64,000 bases of DNA, from positions 992,001-1,056,000 of the forward strand of contig CP030886.1 of assembly GCA_006969745.1 (NCBI GenBank), written 5' to 3'. Of this stretch, positions 23,694 through 31,974 are shown one piece after another (positions within the stretch are counted from its first letter, which is position 1; every line of letters begins with the position of its first letter). The notes under the pieces are model-generated. The model saw nothing but the letters and a program-made list of their open reading frames with translations, made no database searches and had not been told where the DNA came from. The stretch comes from Cytophagaceae bacterium (GTDB lineage Bacteria; Bacteroidota; Bacteroidia; Cytophagales; Cyclobacteriaceae). Both the position numbers and the translations under genes were made by a program.

Positions 23694-26600
23694 TTATCCT
23701 CCGAAGATATATCTTAATCCGAGCTGCATTTGCCATCTTGAACTGACTAAGCCGCTATCATCTTTTCCAAGGATGTCTGTCTTGCTCTCGAGATTAGTAT
23801 CAAATGAGTAAGTTGGTATGTTGGTACCCGTCTGGAAACCTTCAAAGTTGATCAGCTCAACAGAAGTTCCGCCACCATCAGGGATGAAGTAACGTCTTCC
23901 CCAATCGTTGTTAATTAGATTACCGAAGTTGAAAATATCAAAAGACAACTGAATGGTATTTTTCTTTCCGTTAGACATTTCAATGTAAAAGTCTTGAAGC
24001 AGTCTGAAATCTAATATGCTCGTGAAAGGCGTTCTTACCATGTTTTTCTCAGCATATTGACCTCTTCTACCGCTTAGGTAATCATCATTTTCAATATAGT
24101 TATTTAATGCGGCCCATTGTGCATCAGCTGTTGCTGCATCAGCAAAAACAATTTCTGATTGCGAGGCAGGTACATAGATGAGTGCTCTTTCTCTTGAATC
24201 TTCGCCAGTTAGGTCATCATCATATGTGTAAGAAAATGGAGAACCACTCTGTCCATTGTAGAAGAAGGATACTGTAGTAGCGAAATTGTTAAAGTATTCC
24301 TTTCTGTATGAAACAGATGCCAGGATTCTTGAACCTAAATCAAAATCTGATCGTCCGATAGTTGCATTATTTCTGCCATTGATTGCGTATACACCTCTCC
24401 ACTGTGAGCTGTTTTGTGAAGACGTACCCTCAAAAATCGCATCTGCACGTCCAAAGCTATAAGCAGCATTAGCCGTAAGTCCATTTTTGAAAGGTTTAGT
24501 AAGACTTAAAGACAAGTTATATGTCTTACCTTCATTTGTATTTGAACCAAGTATAATTCTTGAATACGTACCATCTACATCTCCATTGAAGATTGGTCGA
24601 TCATCTGGTGTTCCTTCCAAATTAGCTGTTGATGGAACTACATTCACATTTTCATAGAAAATTGCATTGATGTTCTTAGTGTAGATCGCTTCAAATGTAC
24701 CTATCAATCCCCACCATGGTAGTTTTTTATCAACTGCAATGTTCATTCTCAATACCTGAGGGAATTTGTAGTCTGAAGCGAAGATATCAACCTGACCTTG
24801 AGGAATTACATCCGTTCCACCAAAATCACCAACAGTAGGCTGTCCAAATGGATTAGGATTGAAGTCAATCACATCTCCATCAGAAAGTCTTGCTCTTACC
24901 CCTCCAACACTCAATCCATTATTATTGTACATAGCACCTGGCCATACATATGGAATTCTACTTGTGAATACTCCTATTCCTCCTCGAATTTGTGTTGATT
25001 GATCACCATTCAGATCATAGTTGAATCCAAATCTTGGGGAGAATAATAATTGAGCATCAGGTGCCTGTCCGGCTCTGGCTCCTTTGAGGTCGTAGCCAGC
25101 TGCTTGAATCAGTCCTACAGTCGTCGTGTTGAAGTAAGTATCTTCTTGTGGATCATCGAGGAACATAGGGATGTCCACTCTTAATCCTCCTGTTAATTTA
25201 AGCTTCTCGTTTACTTGAAATTCATCTTGAATATAGAACCCAAGCTGAAGTGCTTTGAATGCCGCCGCTGCAGAAGTAGCGTCTCCAGTTGTGTTGTCTA
25301 TCAAAGAGTAGCTTCTTTCAAATTGAGTAGCAAGTCCTGATGCTCCATTCAAATCTGCAATGAAGTCAGCGATATTGTCATAATCATATGATCCAAAGTT
25401 TTGACGTATGAAAACATTGTTCATATCGTAATACTCGTTGTGCGTACCAATAGTGATAGTATGCTGACCTTTGTAAATACTAAAGTTGTTGGTAAGGGTG
25501 AATATCTTCTGTTCCAAAAGGTTGGCAGTTGAGAATTGCTCACTACCAAATTCAATATCTCCATCTCTAATGTCTACATATGGAAATGGTGAGCCAAGTG
25601 GGTCTCTATTGTCTTTTACAGAAGTAAATCCAATAATCAACTTGTTGGATTTATCGTCAAAATTTGATGCAACTTCCAATGTAGTCGCATTGGTTGTGTT
25701 GGGGAAGAAGACACCTGAATTGGCAAATCGAATTCTTGAAGTGCTTGATCCGCTTGGAGAGAAGTTTTCTCCTTTGTTGTAACTGTGACGAAGTGAAATT
25801 TTATGTCTACGATTAAGGTTATAATCGAATTTGATCAAAAATCTTTCTGCTTTAAGCTCCCTAACTACATCCTCGTATGATCCCGGATCATATCCTATTC
25901 CATTTAATGTATTAACTAACCCATCTACGTCAGCTCTGGTAAGTGACCCGGTATATGAATTAAAATCAAAAGGAACTGGTGTCTCTTCCCGTTGAATTTC
26001 ACCGTTTACGAAGAAGAAAAATTTATTCTTGATGATTGGTCCACCTGCTCTGAATCCGTAAGTTTTTGCACTGAATTCAGCAAGTCTTTCTCTCTCGATA
26101 CCTGCAGGATCTGAAATGAATTTTGGAGTTTTGGCAGATAGGCTTTCGTTTCTTACAAAGTAGTAAATAGAACCTTCATATTCGTTGGTACCGCTTCTTG
26201 TAACAGCACTGATACCACCACCAGCAAAACCACTAAGTGTTACATCATAAGGAGCCACAGCTACACTGATTTGGTCTAGTGCATCCATACTTACCAGTGG
26301 GTAATTACCAATCTGCCCTCCATTTTGTCCATTGTCCGCCAGACCAAACACATCGTTACTACTAGCTCCGTCAATGAATATTGAATTGTATCTGTTGTTA
26401 GTTCCAGCAATACTCAGGCCGCCACCGGCAGTGATACTTGCTTGTGGAGTCAATCTTGTGAAATCCTGAATACCTCTACTCGCATTTGGAAGTGAGTTAA
26501 TTTCTCTTGTAGAAACTTTGGTCTCTGCTCCTGTCCGGTTACCATCTATAAGTCCAGAATTAGCAGTAACAACCACTTCATTTAGTGCTTGCGCTGATTC

Positions 26601-26924
26601 TAATAAGACCACAGAGTACCTAAAAGACTGACCAAGATCTAGTGAAATGCCATCTTGGGTTCGCGTTTCAAATCCTATGTAAGAAACTGTTATGGTGTAT
26701 GGACCACCAGCCTTTACGTTCGGGATTCGATAGTATCCATCAACATCTGTGATGTTACCATATTCTGCACCTGTGGGTGTATAAACTGCAAGTACAGTAG
26801 CACCGATAAGCGGTTCTCCGCTTTCATCCGTAATCCTACCATTAATGGCGGATGTTGTAGAACCTTGACCAAAAAGGAATAACCCAGTCAGCACAAGGCA
26901 CGAGGTAAGTAAAAATTTCTTCAT
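23694..26924 (-). CDS. Oar-like TonB-dependent outer-membrane receptor
   Basis: This 1076-residue protein begins with a signal peptide (ending FLFGQ). A carboxypeptidase-regulatory-like beta-sandwich domain follows (about 22-115, INGRITDESGEPLIGATV), then a plug domain (about 116-245, with VVVTANSG and GGGISAVTRSGTNEY), then a long beta-barrel with aromatic-rich strands to the C terminus (GLRYIFGG). The combination, and the phrase GSIYYFVRNESLSA, match the Oar-like branch of TonB-dependent receptors rather than SusC; no SusD partner is adjacent. The ligand is unknown; related proteins take up peptides or act in surface adhesion. It stands alone with its own terminator and probable promoter. 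Confidence 0.9.
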   Translation of the reverse strand: MKKFLLTSCLVLTGLFLFGQGSTTSAINGRITDESGEPLIGATVLAVYTPTGAEYGNITDVDGYYRIPNVKAGGPYTITVSYIGFETRTQDGISLDLGQSFRYSVVLLESAQALNEVVVTANSGLIDGNRTGAETKVSTREINSLPNASRGIQDFTRLTPQASITAGGGLSIAGTNNRYNSIFIDGASSNDVFGLADNGQNGGQIGNYPLVSMDALDQISVAVAPYDVTLSGFAGGGISAVTRSGTNEYEGSIYYFVRNESLSAKTPKFISDPAGIERERLAEFSAKTYGFRAGGPIIKNKFFFFVNGEIQREETPVPFDFNSYTGSLTRADVDGLVNTLNGIGYDPGSYEDVVRELKAERFLIKFDYNLNRRHKISLRHSYNKGENFSPSGSSTSRIRFANSGVFFPNTTNATTLEVASNFDDKSNKLIIGFTSVKDNRDPLGSPFPYVDIRDGDIEFGSEQFSTANLLEQKIFTLTNNFSIYKGQHTITIGTHNEYYDMNNVFIRQNFGSYDYDNIADFIADLNGASGLATQFERSYSLIDNTTGDATSAAAAFKALQLGFYIQDEFQVNEKLKLTGGLRVDIPMFLDDPQEDTYFNTTTVGLIQAAGYDLKGARAGQAPDAQLLFSPRFGFNYDLNGDQSTQIRGGIGVFTSRIPYVWPGAMYNNNGLSVGGVRARLSDGDVIDFNPNPFGQPTVGDFGGTDVIPQGQVDIFASDYKFPQVLRMNIAVDKKLPWWGLIGTFEAIYTKNINAIFYENVNVVPSTANLEGTPDDRPIFNGDVDGTYSRIILGSNTNEGKTYNLSLSLTKPFKNGLTANAAYSFGRADAIFEGTSSQNSSQWRGVYAINGRNNATIGRSDFDLGSRILASVSYRKEYFNNFATTVSFFYNGQSGSPFSYTYDDDLTGEDSRERALIYVPASQSEIVFADAATADAQWAALNNYIENDDYLSGRRGQYAEKNMVRTPFTSILDFRLLQDFYIEMSNGKKNTIQLSFDIFNFGNLINNDWGRRYFIPDGGGTSVELINFEGFQTGTNIPTYSFDTNLESKTDILGKDDSGLVSSRWQMQLGLRYIFGG

Positions 26925-26954
26925 CTTATTTATTTATGGTTTATATAGGTATTA

Positions 26955-26962
26955 CAAAAGTA
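26955..26962 (-). promoter_or_regulatory. Probable -7 promoter element of the Oar-like receptor gene
   Basis: The minus strand reads TACTTTTG, an exact match to the Bacteroidota -7 consensus TAnnTTTG, 30 bases before the start codon. No clear TTG element is visible at the normal upstream distance, so the promoter may be activator-dependent. Confidence 0.5.
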
Positions 26963-27060
26963 GAATCTTCTTCCGAACATTACATTTTTTCAGGTTTAAG
27001 TTTTCCACATTTGGCTTAATAATAAGATAACAAACAAAATTTGGCTTTCTTGGAAAAAAG

Positions 27061-27873
27061 TTATTTTCCTGCAGATTTAAGTGCTTTGCGCACTGATCCA
27101 TGCTCATTTAGGAGCTTTATCGCTTGCTCTTGCGTGATATTTAGCTGCTCTACGAGCATTTGAACTCCACGTTCCACCAATTTTTCGTTGCTTAGTTGCA
27201 TGTCCACCATTTTGTTTCCTGCTACGTGTCCCAATTTGATCATCACAGATGTAGAAATCATATTGAGTACTAATTTTTGAGCAGTTCCTGCTTTCATACG
27301 AGTACTTCCTGTAACAAACTCTGGACCTACCAAAACTTCAATTGGGTATTCGCAGGCATTCGCAAGTGCTGATTTTTCATTGCATGTTATGCATCCAGTT
27401 AGCAGACTATTTTTTCTGGCTTCTCGTATTGCACCGATCACATAAGGCGTTCTGCCTGAGGCGGCAATACCAATCACGGTATCACCTTCATTAATATCAT
27501 GTGCTTTCAGGTCTTTCCAACCTTGCTCTTCATTGTCTTCGGCAAATTCAACAGCTTTTCTGATGGCGCTATCGCCTCCTGCAATCAGTCCTATTACTCT
27601 TCCATGATCTACTCCAAACGTTGGGGGACATTCTGATGCATCTACGATTCCCAATCTTCCGCTGGTGCCTGCCCCAATGTAAAAAAGACGACCTCCCTTT
27701 TCCATTCGAGGTACAATCAAAGAGACCAAAGCTTCTATTTGAGGTATGCACTTCTCAACTTGAGAAGCCACCTTTTTGTCTTCTTGGTTAATGCTCTGCA
27801 ATAACTGCTTTATACTCATCTTTTCCAGGTGATTGTAGTGTGAATCAGACTCGGTGAGTGGCTTTTTAGTCAT
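27061..27873 (-). CDS. murQ: N-acetylmuramic acid 6-phosphate etherase
   Basis: This 270-residue protein carries the SIS-domain signature of MurQ: GAGTSGRLGIVDASECPPTF (about residues 67-86) and GPEFVTGSTRMKAGTAQK. The enzyme removes the lactyl ether from MurNAc 6-phosphate to give GlcNAc 6-phosphate in peptidoglycan recycling. It is somewhat shorter than the roughly 300-residue Escherichia coli enzyme, but the core is complete and the C-terminal helical part is present. It is the last gene of an overlapping operon; its start overlaps the end of the kinase gene by eight bases. Confidence 0.95.
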   Translation of the reverse strand: MTKKPLTESDSHYNHLEKMSIKQLLQSINQEDKKVASQVEKCIPQIEALVSLIVPRMEKGGRLFYIGAGTSGRLGIVDASECPPTFGVDHGRVIGLIAGGDSAIRKAVEFAEDNEEQGWKDLKAHDINEGDTVIGIAASGRTPYVIGAIREARKNSLLTGCITCNEKSALANACEYPIEVLVGPEFVTGSTRMKAGTAQKLVLNMISTSVMIKLGHVAGNKMVDMQLSNEKLVERGVQMLVEQLNITQEQAIKLLNEHGSVRKALKSAGK

Positions 27874-28708
27874 ACTGCTGATGGTACAAAACTAGTCCTG
27901 AAATGGGTGATTGAATGATGTTTTTAATAATAATGCCCCTTTCTGAGCCCACTTGACGAAGAATATCGGAAAAATGAAAAGCCACTGATCCAGAAAAATA
28001 AAATGTGGTTTCCGAATGATTATTTTCGAAAAAGAATGCCTCAAAAAAATCGGTAAAATTTTCCCGTATCATGTGATGTATGTCCGGGTGATTTTTATGA
28101 TCAAAAATGAAAGGTGCAAAAGATGCAAGAAAATGATTTGGTTTAGGTTGATTATAGATTCTTTGAATTGCCTGGTGCGAGCTTAGGTTGAATCGATCTT
28201 GAAATGCAACTATAATTTCGGAGGCTACTTGATTTCTAAAAACAGCTCGGAGTAATTTCTTACCTAAGTGTGCACCACTTCCTTCGTCACCGAGAACATA
28301 ACCTAGAGAGGCTCCAACATTTTGGACACTAGCCCCATCATAAAAACAAGCATTGGCTCCTGTACCAAGTATGCATACATTTCCCTTCTCTTTTCCGCAC
28401 AGTGATCTTGCCACCCCAACAAGATCGTTGGTAGCATATACATTTTTGCCAAAGACTTCTTCTAATGCCAGCTTAACATCCCGTTCTTGCTCCTCGGTAT
28501 CAATACCAGCTGCATAGAAAAAGGTCGGCACATTTAATGATATTTCATTTCCAAAGGTTTCGCTAATGCTTTGTTTCAGGTCATTGATGTCATGCGTATA
28601 AGCATTGAAACCAGTGGTCTCATGCTGAGTGATAGTACCTCCATTTACAAGACGCCACTGTGTTCCTGTGCCTCCGGCATCTCCAACTATGAAAGTCTTA
28701 CTGGTCAT
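27866..28708 (-). CDS. BadF/BadG-type ATPase, probable N-acetylglucosamine or N-acetylmuramic acid kinase (MurK-like)
   Basis: This 280-residue protein has the ASKHA-fold phosphate motifs of the BadF/BadG/BcrA family: GDAGGTGTQWRLV near the N terminus, LGTGANACFYDG in the middle and GDEGSGAHLGKKLLR after it. Members act as sugar kinases, including N-acetylglucosamine kinase and the clostridial MurK that phosphorylates both GlcNAc and MurNAc. Its overlap with murQ (eight bases) makes MurNAc kinase activity especially plausible, since MurNAc 6-phosphate is the MurQ substrate. It also overlaps the Gfo/Idh gene upstream by 11 bases. Confidence 0.85.
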   Translation of the reverse strand: MTSKTFIVGDAGGTGTQWRLVNGGTITQHETTGFNAYTHDINDLKQSISETFGNEISLNVPTFFYAAGIDTEEQERDVKLALEEVFGKNVYATNDLVGVARSLCGKEKGNVCILGTGANACFYDGASVQNVGASLGYVLGDEGSGAHLGKKLLRAVFRNQVASEIIVAFQDRFNLSSHQAIQRIYNQPKPNHFLASFAPFIFDHKNHPDIHHMIRENFTDFFEAFFFENNHSETTFYFSGSVAFHFSDILRQVGSERGIIIKNIIQSPISGLVLYHQQYD

Positions 28709-29708
28709 TTGCTGACTTGTATATTTTCTCGATTATCTCGACGGTCTTAAGGCCTTCCAGCCCATTAGTGGCAATACTTCCACCCTTTTGAAGTACATCG
28801 ATCAGGTTTTCATAAACACGATCATGATTACTCATACTGCCTTGATATTCACCATACTCATTGGCAGGATTTCCTTCACGCAATGCTCCTATTTCGTCAC
28901 CTTCAAATGATTGATATTCCAGTTTATTCAGGTACTGGCCACCTACTTTTACGGTCCCTTTTTCACCAAATATGGTTATAGAACCTTCCATATTTTTAGC
29001 AAATGAGTTGACTGTATAATTGACTGTTCCTAAAACACCATTTTTAAATCGTAAAGTCACTACTCCAGTGTCTTCAAATTCAATTATTTCCTGATGGGCA
29101 TAATTATTAATCATAGCTGAAGCTTCTGCTATATCTCCTATCATCCAATATAGCAAGTCTATGAAATGACTAAACTGAGTAAATAGCGTACCCCCGTCCA
29201 ATTTCTTGGTCCCTTTCCAATCAGACTTTTGATAATAATCGAAATTTCGGTTCCAAAAACAATTGAGCTGAACGGAGTAGAGCTTTCCTAGTGCGCCTTG
29301 TTCAATCTTTTCTTTTACGGCTTCAATGGCCGGATTGAACCGATTTTGCTTTACAATGAATAATCTCTTATTGCATTTTTCAGCAGTTTTTATCATTTCT
29401 TCACAGTCAGATGATGTTAAAGCCATCGGTTTCTCACAAAGTACATGGAATCCTGCATTTAATGCCTTGATCGAATGCTCGGCATGGAGACCATTCGGCG
29501 AGCATACAGCGACGACATCCATATCTTTGAAGCTCAGAAAGGTATCAACATCCGAAAAGAAGGGCACTTCATATTCCTCTCCAAGTTTGGTAGCTTTCTC
29601 TAGATTCACGTCGCATACAGCTGCGAGTACGCCCAGTCTCGAAATGTGTCCGGCATGCCTCTGGGCAATGCGTCCACACCCTATCAATCCAACGCTAATT
29701 TTATTCAT
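28698..29708 (-). CDS. Gfo/Idh/MocA-family sugar dehydrogenase
   Basis: This 336-residue protein starts with an NAD(P)-binding Rossmann loop GLIGCGRIAQRHAGH (about residues 7-21) and contains the family's catalytic CEKPM motif (about residues 91-95). Its best resemblance is to nucleotide-sugar 3-dehydrogenases such as WlbA, which oxidise UDP-GlcNAcA; this is weak evidence for substrate. The gene lies between a glycosyltransferase and an amino-sugar kinase with overlaps at both ends, so a role in amino-sugar metabolism fits. Confidence 0.85.
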   Translation of the reverse strand: MNKISVGLIGCGRIAQRHAGHISRLGVLAAVCDVNLEKATKLGEEYEVPFFSDVDTFLSFKDMDVVAVCSPNGLHAEHSIKALNAGFHVLCEKPMALTSSDCEEMIKTAEKCNKRLFIVKQNRFNPAIEAVKEKIEQGALGKLYSVQLNCFWNRNFDYYQKSDWKGTKKLDGGTLFTQFSHFIDLLYWMIGDIAEASAMINNYAHQEIIEFEDTGVVTLRFKNGVLGTVNYTVNSFAKNMEGSITIFGEKGTVKVGGQYLNKLEYQSFEGDEIGALREGNPANEYGEYQGSMSNHDRVYENLIDVLQKGGSIATNGLEGLKTVEIIEKIYKSANDQ

Positions 29709-30990
29709 TTCTAAGCAATAGCTTTTCTAATTTTTCTACTAAATAACTGTGCGAAAACTGATTGAGCAGTGTCTCAGTATCCTCACGGGTTGGCATTCGG
29801 TCATTTTCAAATATATCTTCCAAAAATCCTCTGATACTATCTATTTCAGAATAGGCCACAATCTCTCCAACATCTTTATCGTTCATTAAATCACCCAGAT
29901 CGCTTTTACGCTCTCCAAGTCCTAATATCATCCGATCAGCGGCCAAATACTCAAAAAACTTGACGGGCAAAATCCATTCGGAGTTATTGGATTTATTCAA
30001 AAGCAAGAGCAGGACATTGCACTTTTTGTATTCTTCCTGAATGCTATCATGAGGTAAATATCCCAAAAATTCCACCTTACCATTTAGCTGACTTAATTCT
30101 CCAACTTCCTTTTTTATAGACTCGGATACAATGCCACCTATTTTGATCCTTAGTTTGGTCGCAAATACTTGATTTTCTCTGCACATCTGATCGAGTAAAT
30201 GCCACAGCTGACGTGGATTTCTCAATTCGTTGAGCATACCAAAATACCCAATGGTAAAGTGAGAATCGTTGGGTTCAGTATTGGATTTGTTGTTTATGGT
30301 GATACCATTATATAACAAATCAATTCCTCCAAATGCTTTCGCAAGACGTTTGCTTACGGTTGTTGCCACATCAGCTTCCTTTATCACACTCCTCTCCATT
30401 CGTCGGTGAAGGTCAAGCACAAAAGTGGAAGTATTTAATTTTTCTAAAACGTCCCATTTGCTCCATGGATCTCTAAAATCAGCAAGCCACCTTATCTCAC
30501 TGTTAGAACGTTTGATTTTCCTGCCTATCAAATGAATGCTGTGTGGCGGTCCTGTAGTGATCACCGTGCCTATATTTTGCTCCTTAATGACCTTTATTGC
30601 CTCCTTAGCCGCCGGCTTTACCCAAAACCGGCGTGGGTCTGGCACTAGCAGGTTGCCTCTTACCCAGACCATTAACTTATCCTTTATTCCCTTTTCAGAT
30701 TTTTCCAGTACCAATCCTTGCTGGACATTTTTTCTATCCTTATTACCGGTCAGCTTGTGAAAAAGATTGAATGGCTCCCATATTGGGAGCTTGATTGTAG
30801 GTATTTCATGTACTCTCCCAAGAAGCTTCTCATCTTTAATTTCAAATTGAGGATTTTTAGGTGTGAGCACAGTGGGCTCCCAACCTCTATTTTTTAATTG
30901 AAGGGCAAAATTCATCCAGCGCTGTACGCCTACACCTCCACTTGGAGGCCAATAATATGAGATGATTAGGATTTTGCGATTGGGTTCCAT
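29701..30990 (-). CDS. Glycosyltransferase, GT4-like (GT-B fold)
   Basis: This 429-residue protein begins with the glycine-rich opening of GT4-type enzymes, ISYYWPPSGGVGVQRW. Further on it has TIGYFGMLNELRNPRQLW at the start of the second Rossmann domain, with the donor-site region near LLLLNKSNNSEWILPVKFFEYLAA. It has no membrane helix or signal peptide and should act on the cytoplasmic side in polysaccharide or glycolipid synthesis. Acceptor and donor are unknown. It overlaps the Gfo/Idh gene by eight bases and follows miaA by 34 bases. Confidence 0.85.
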   Translation of the reverse strand: MEPNRKILIISYYWPPSGGVGVQRWMNFALQLKNRGWEPTVLTPKNPQFEIKDEKLLGRVHEIPTIKLPIWEPFNLFHKLTGNKDRKNVQQGLVLEKSEKGIKDKLMVWVRGNLLVPDPRRFWVKPAAKEAIKVIKEQNIGTVITTGPPHSIHLIGRKIKRSNSEIRWLADFRDPWSKWDVLEKLNTSTFVLDLHRRMERSVIKEADVATTVSKRLAKAFGGIDLLYNGITINNKSNTEPNDSHFTIGYFGMLNELRNPRQLWHLLDQMCRENQVFATKLRIKIGGIVSESIKKEVGELSQLNGKVEFLGYLPHDSIQEEYKKCNVLLLLLNKSNNSEWILPVKFFEYLAADRMILGLGERKSDLGDLMNDKDVGEIVAYSEIDSIRGFLEDIFENDRMPTREDTETLLNQFSHSYLVEKLEKLLLRNE

Positions 30991-31024
30991 GATTCAAATG
31001 GCAAATCAACATAAATCCGTCTAC

Positions 31025-31942
31025 TCAAGGAAGTGACTTTTCAATTAGATTCTTTATTTCTTGAATCTGATCAGGCTCGTACCAATAAATATCTTCATAA
31101 CGCCCAAACCAAGTCAATTGTCTTTTAGCATATCGGCGACTATTACGCTTCAGCAGCCTGATTGCTTCCTCTTTGTCGTATTCTCCATCCAAATATTTGA
31201 ATATCTCAGTATAACCTACTGTTTGTAATGCGTTATGCTCGCGATATGCGATCAGTGATTCCGCCTCTTCAAATAATCCGGCAGCAATCATAAGGTCCAT
31301 TCGCTGGTTGATTCGATCGAAAAGAATCTCTCGTTTCATGTTTAATCCTATCTTCAAATTGAAGTAGGGCATTTCTTTTTCCTTTCTTTTTCTAAAAGAA
31401 GAAAATGGCTTTCCGGTTAACCTGATTACCTCAAGTGCACGAATCACTCGTTGGCCATTGTTCCTATCCACTTCTAAGAAATAATCCTGATCTCTTTCTT
31501 CCAATTCTGCCAGCAACGGACCTAATCCGTCTTCTTTTAATGTTTGATTCAACTCCTCTCGTATCCTTGGGTCAATTTCCGGCATATCATCGAAGCCTTC
31601 CCAAATAGACTTGAGGTATAAGCCTGAGCCACCAACTGCTACCACCGCTTTATTTTCATCATGGAGTTTAGTTATTCTATCTACTGCATCGCGACCAAAT
31701 TCACCTGCACTATATAGTTTATCAATTGAATGTGAATCGATAAAATGATGAGGCACCTCGGCTAATTCTTCTGTCGTTGGCTTTGCTGTTCCGATGGTCA
31801 ATTCTTTATAAAATTGACGTGAATCCGCAGAAATAATTTCTGTTTTTAGCCACTTAGCTATTTCTACAGCCAGAGCTGTTTTACCTACTGCAGTAGGGCC
31901 TACAATGGATATTAATATAGGTTTGCTCGAATTAGACATCAT
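31025..31942 (-). CDS. miaA: tRNA dimethylallyltransferase
   Basis: This 305-residue protein has the P-loop GPTAVGKT, the SADSRQFYKELTIGTAKP substrate segment, the FIDSHSIDKLYSAGEF motif, and the NRRYAKRQLTWFGR-like C-terminal motif, all diagnostic of MiaA. It prenylates A37 in tRNAs that read codons starting with U. It is the first gene of a minus-strand series ending at murQ and diverges from the histidine kinase gene with only 32 bases between starts. The first ATG is followed by another; either may be used. Confidence 0.96.
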   Translation of the reverse strand: MMSNSSKPILISIVGPTAVGKTALAVEIAKWLKTEIISADSRQFYKELTIGTAKPTTEELAEVPHHFIDSHSIDKLYSAGEFGRDAVDRITKLHDENKAVVAVGGSGLYLKSIWEGFDDMPEIDPRIREELNQTLKEDGLGPLLAELEERDQDYFLEVDRNNGQRVIRALEVIRLTGKPFSSFRKRKEKEMPYFNLKIGLNMKREILFDRINQRMDLMIAAGLFEEAESLIAYREHNALQTVGYTEIFKYLDGEYDKEEAIRLLKRNSRRYAKRQLTWFGRYEDIYWYEPDQIQEIKNLIEKSLP

Positions 31943-31974
31943 TTCAACAGCTAAAATGCCTAATTTTATTCGAT

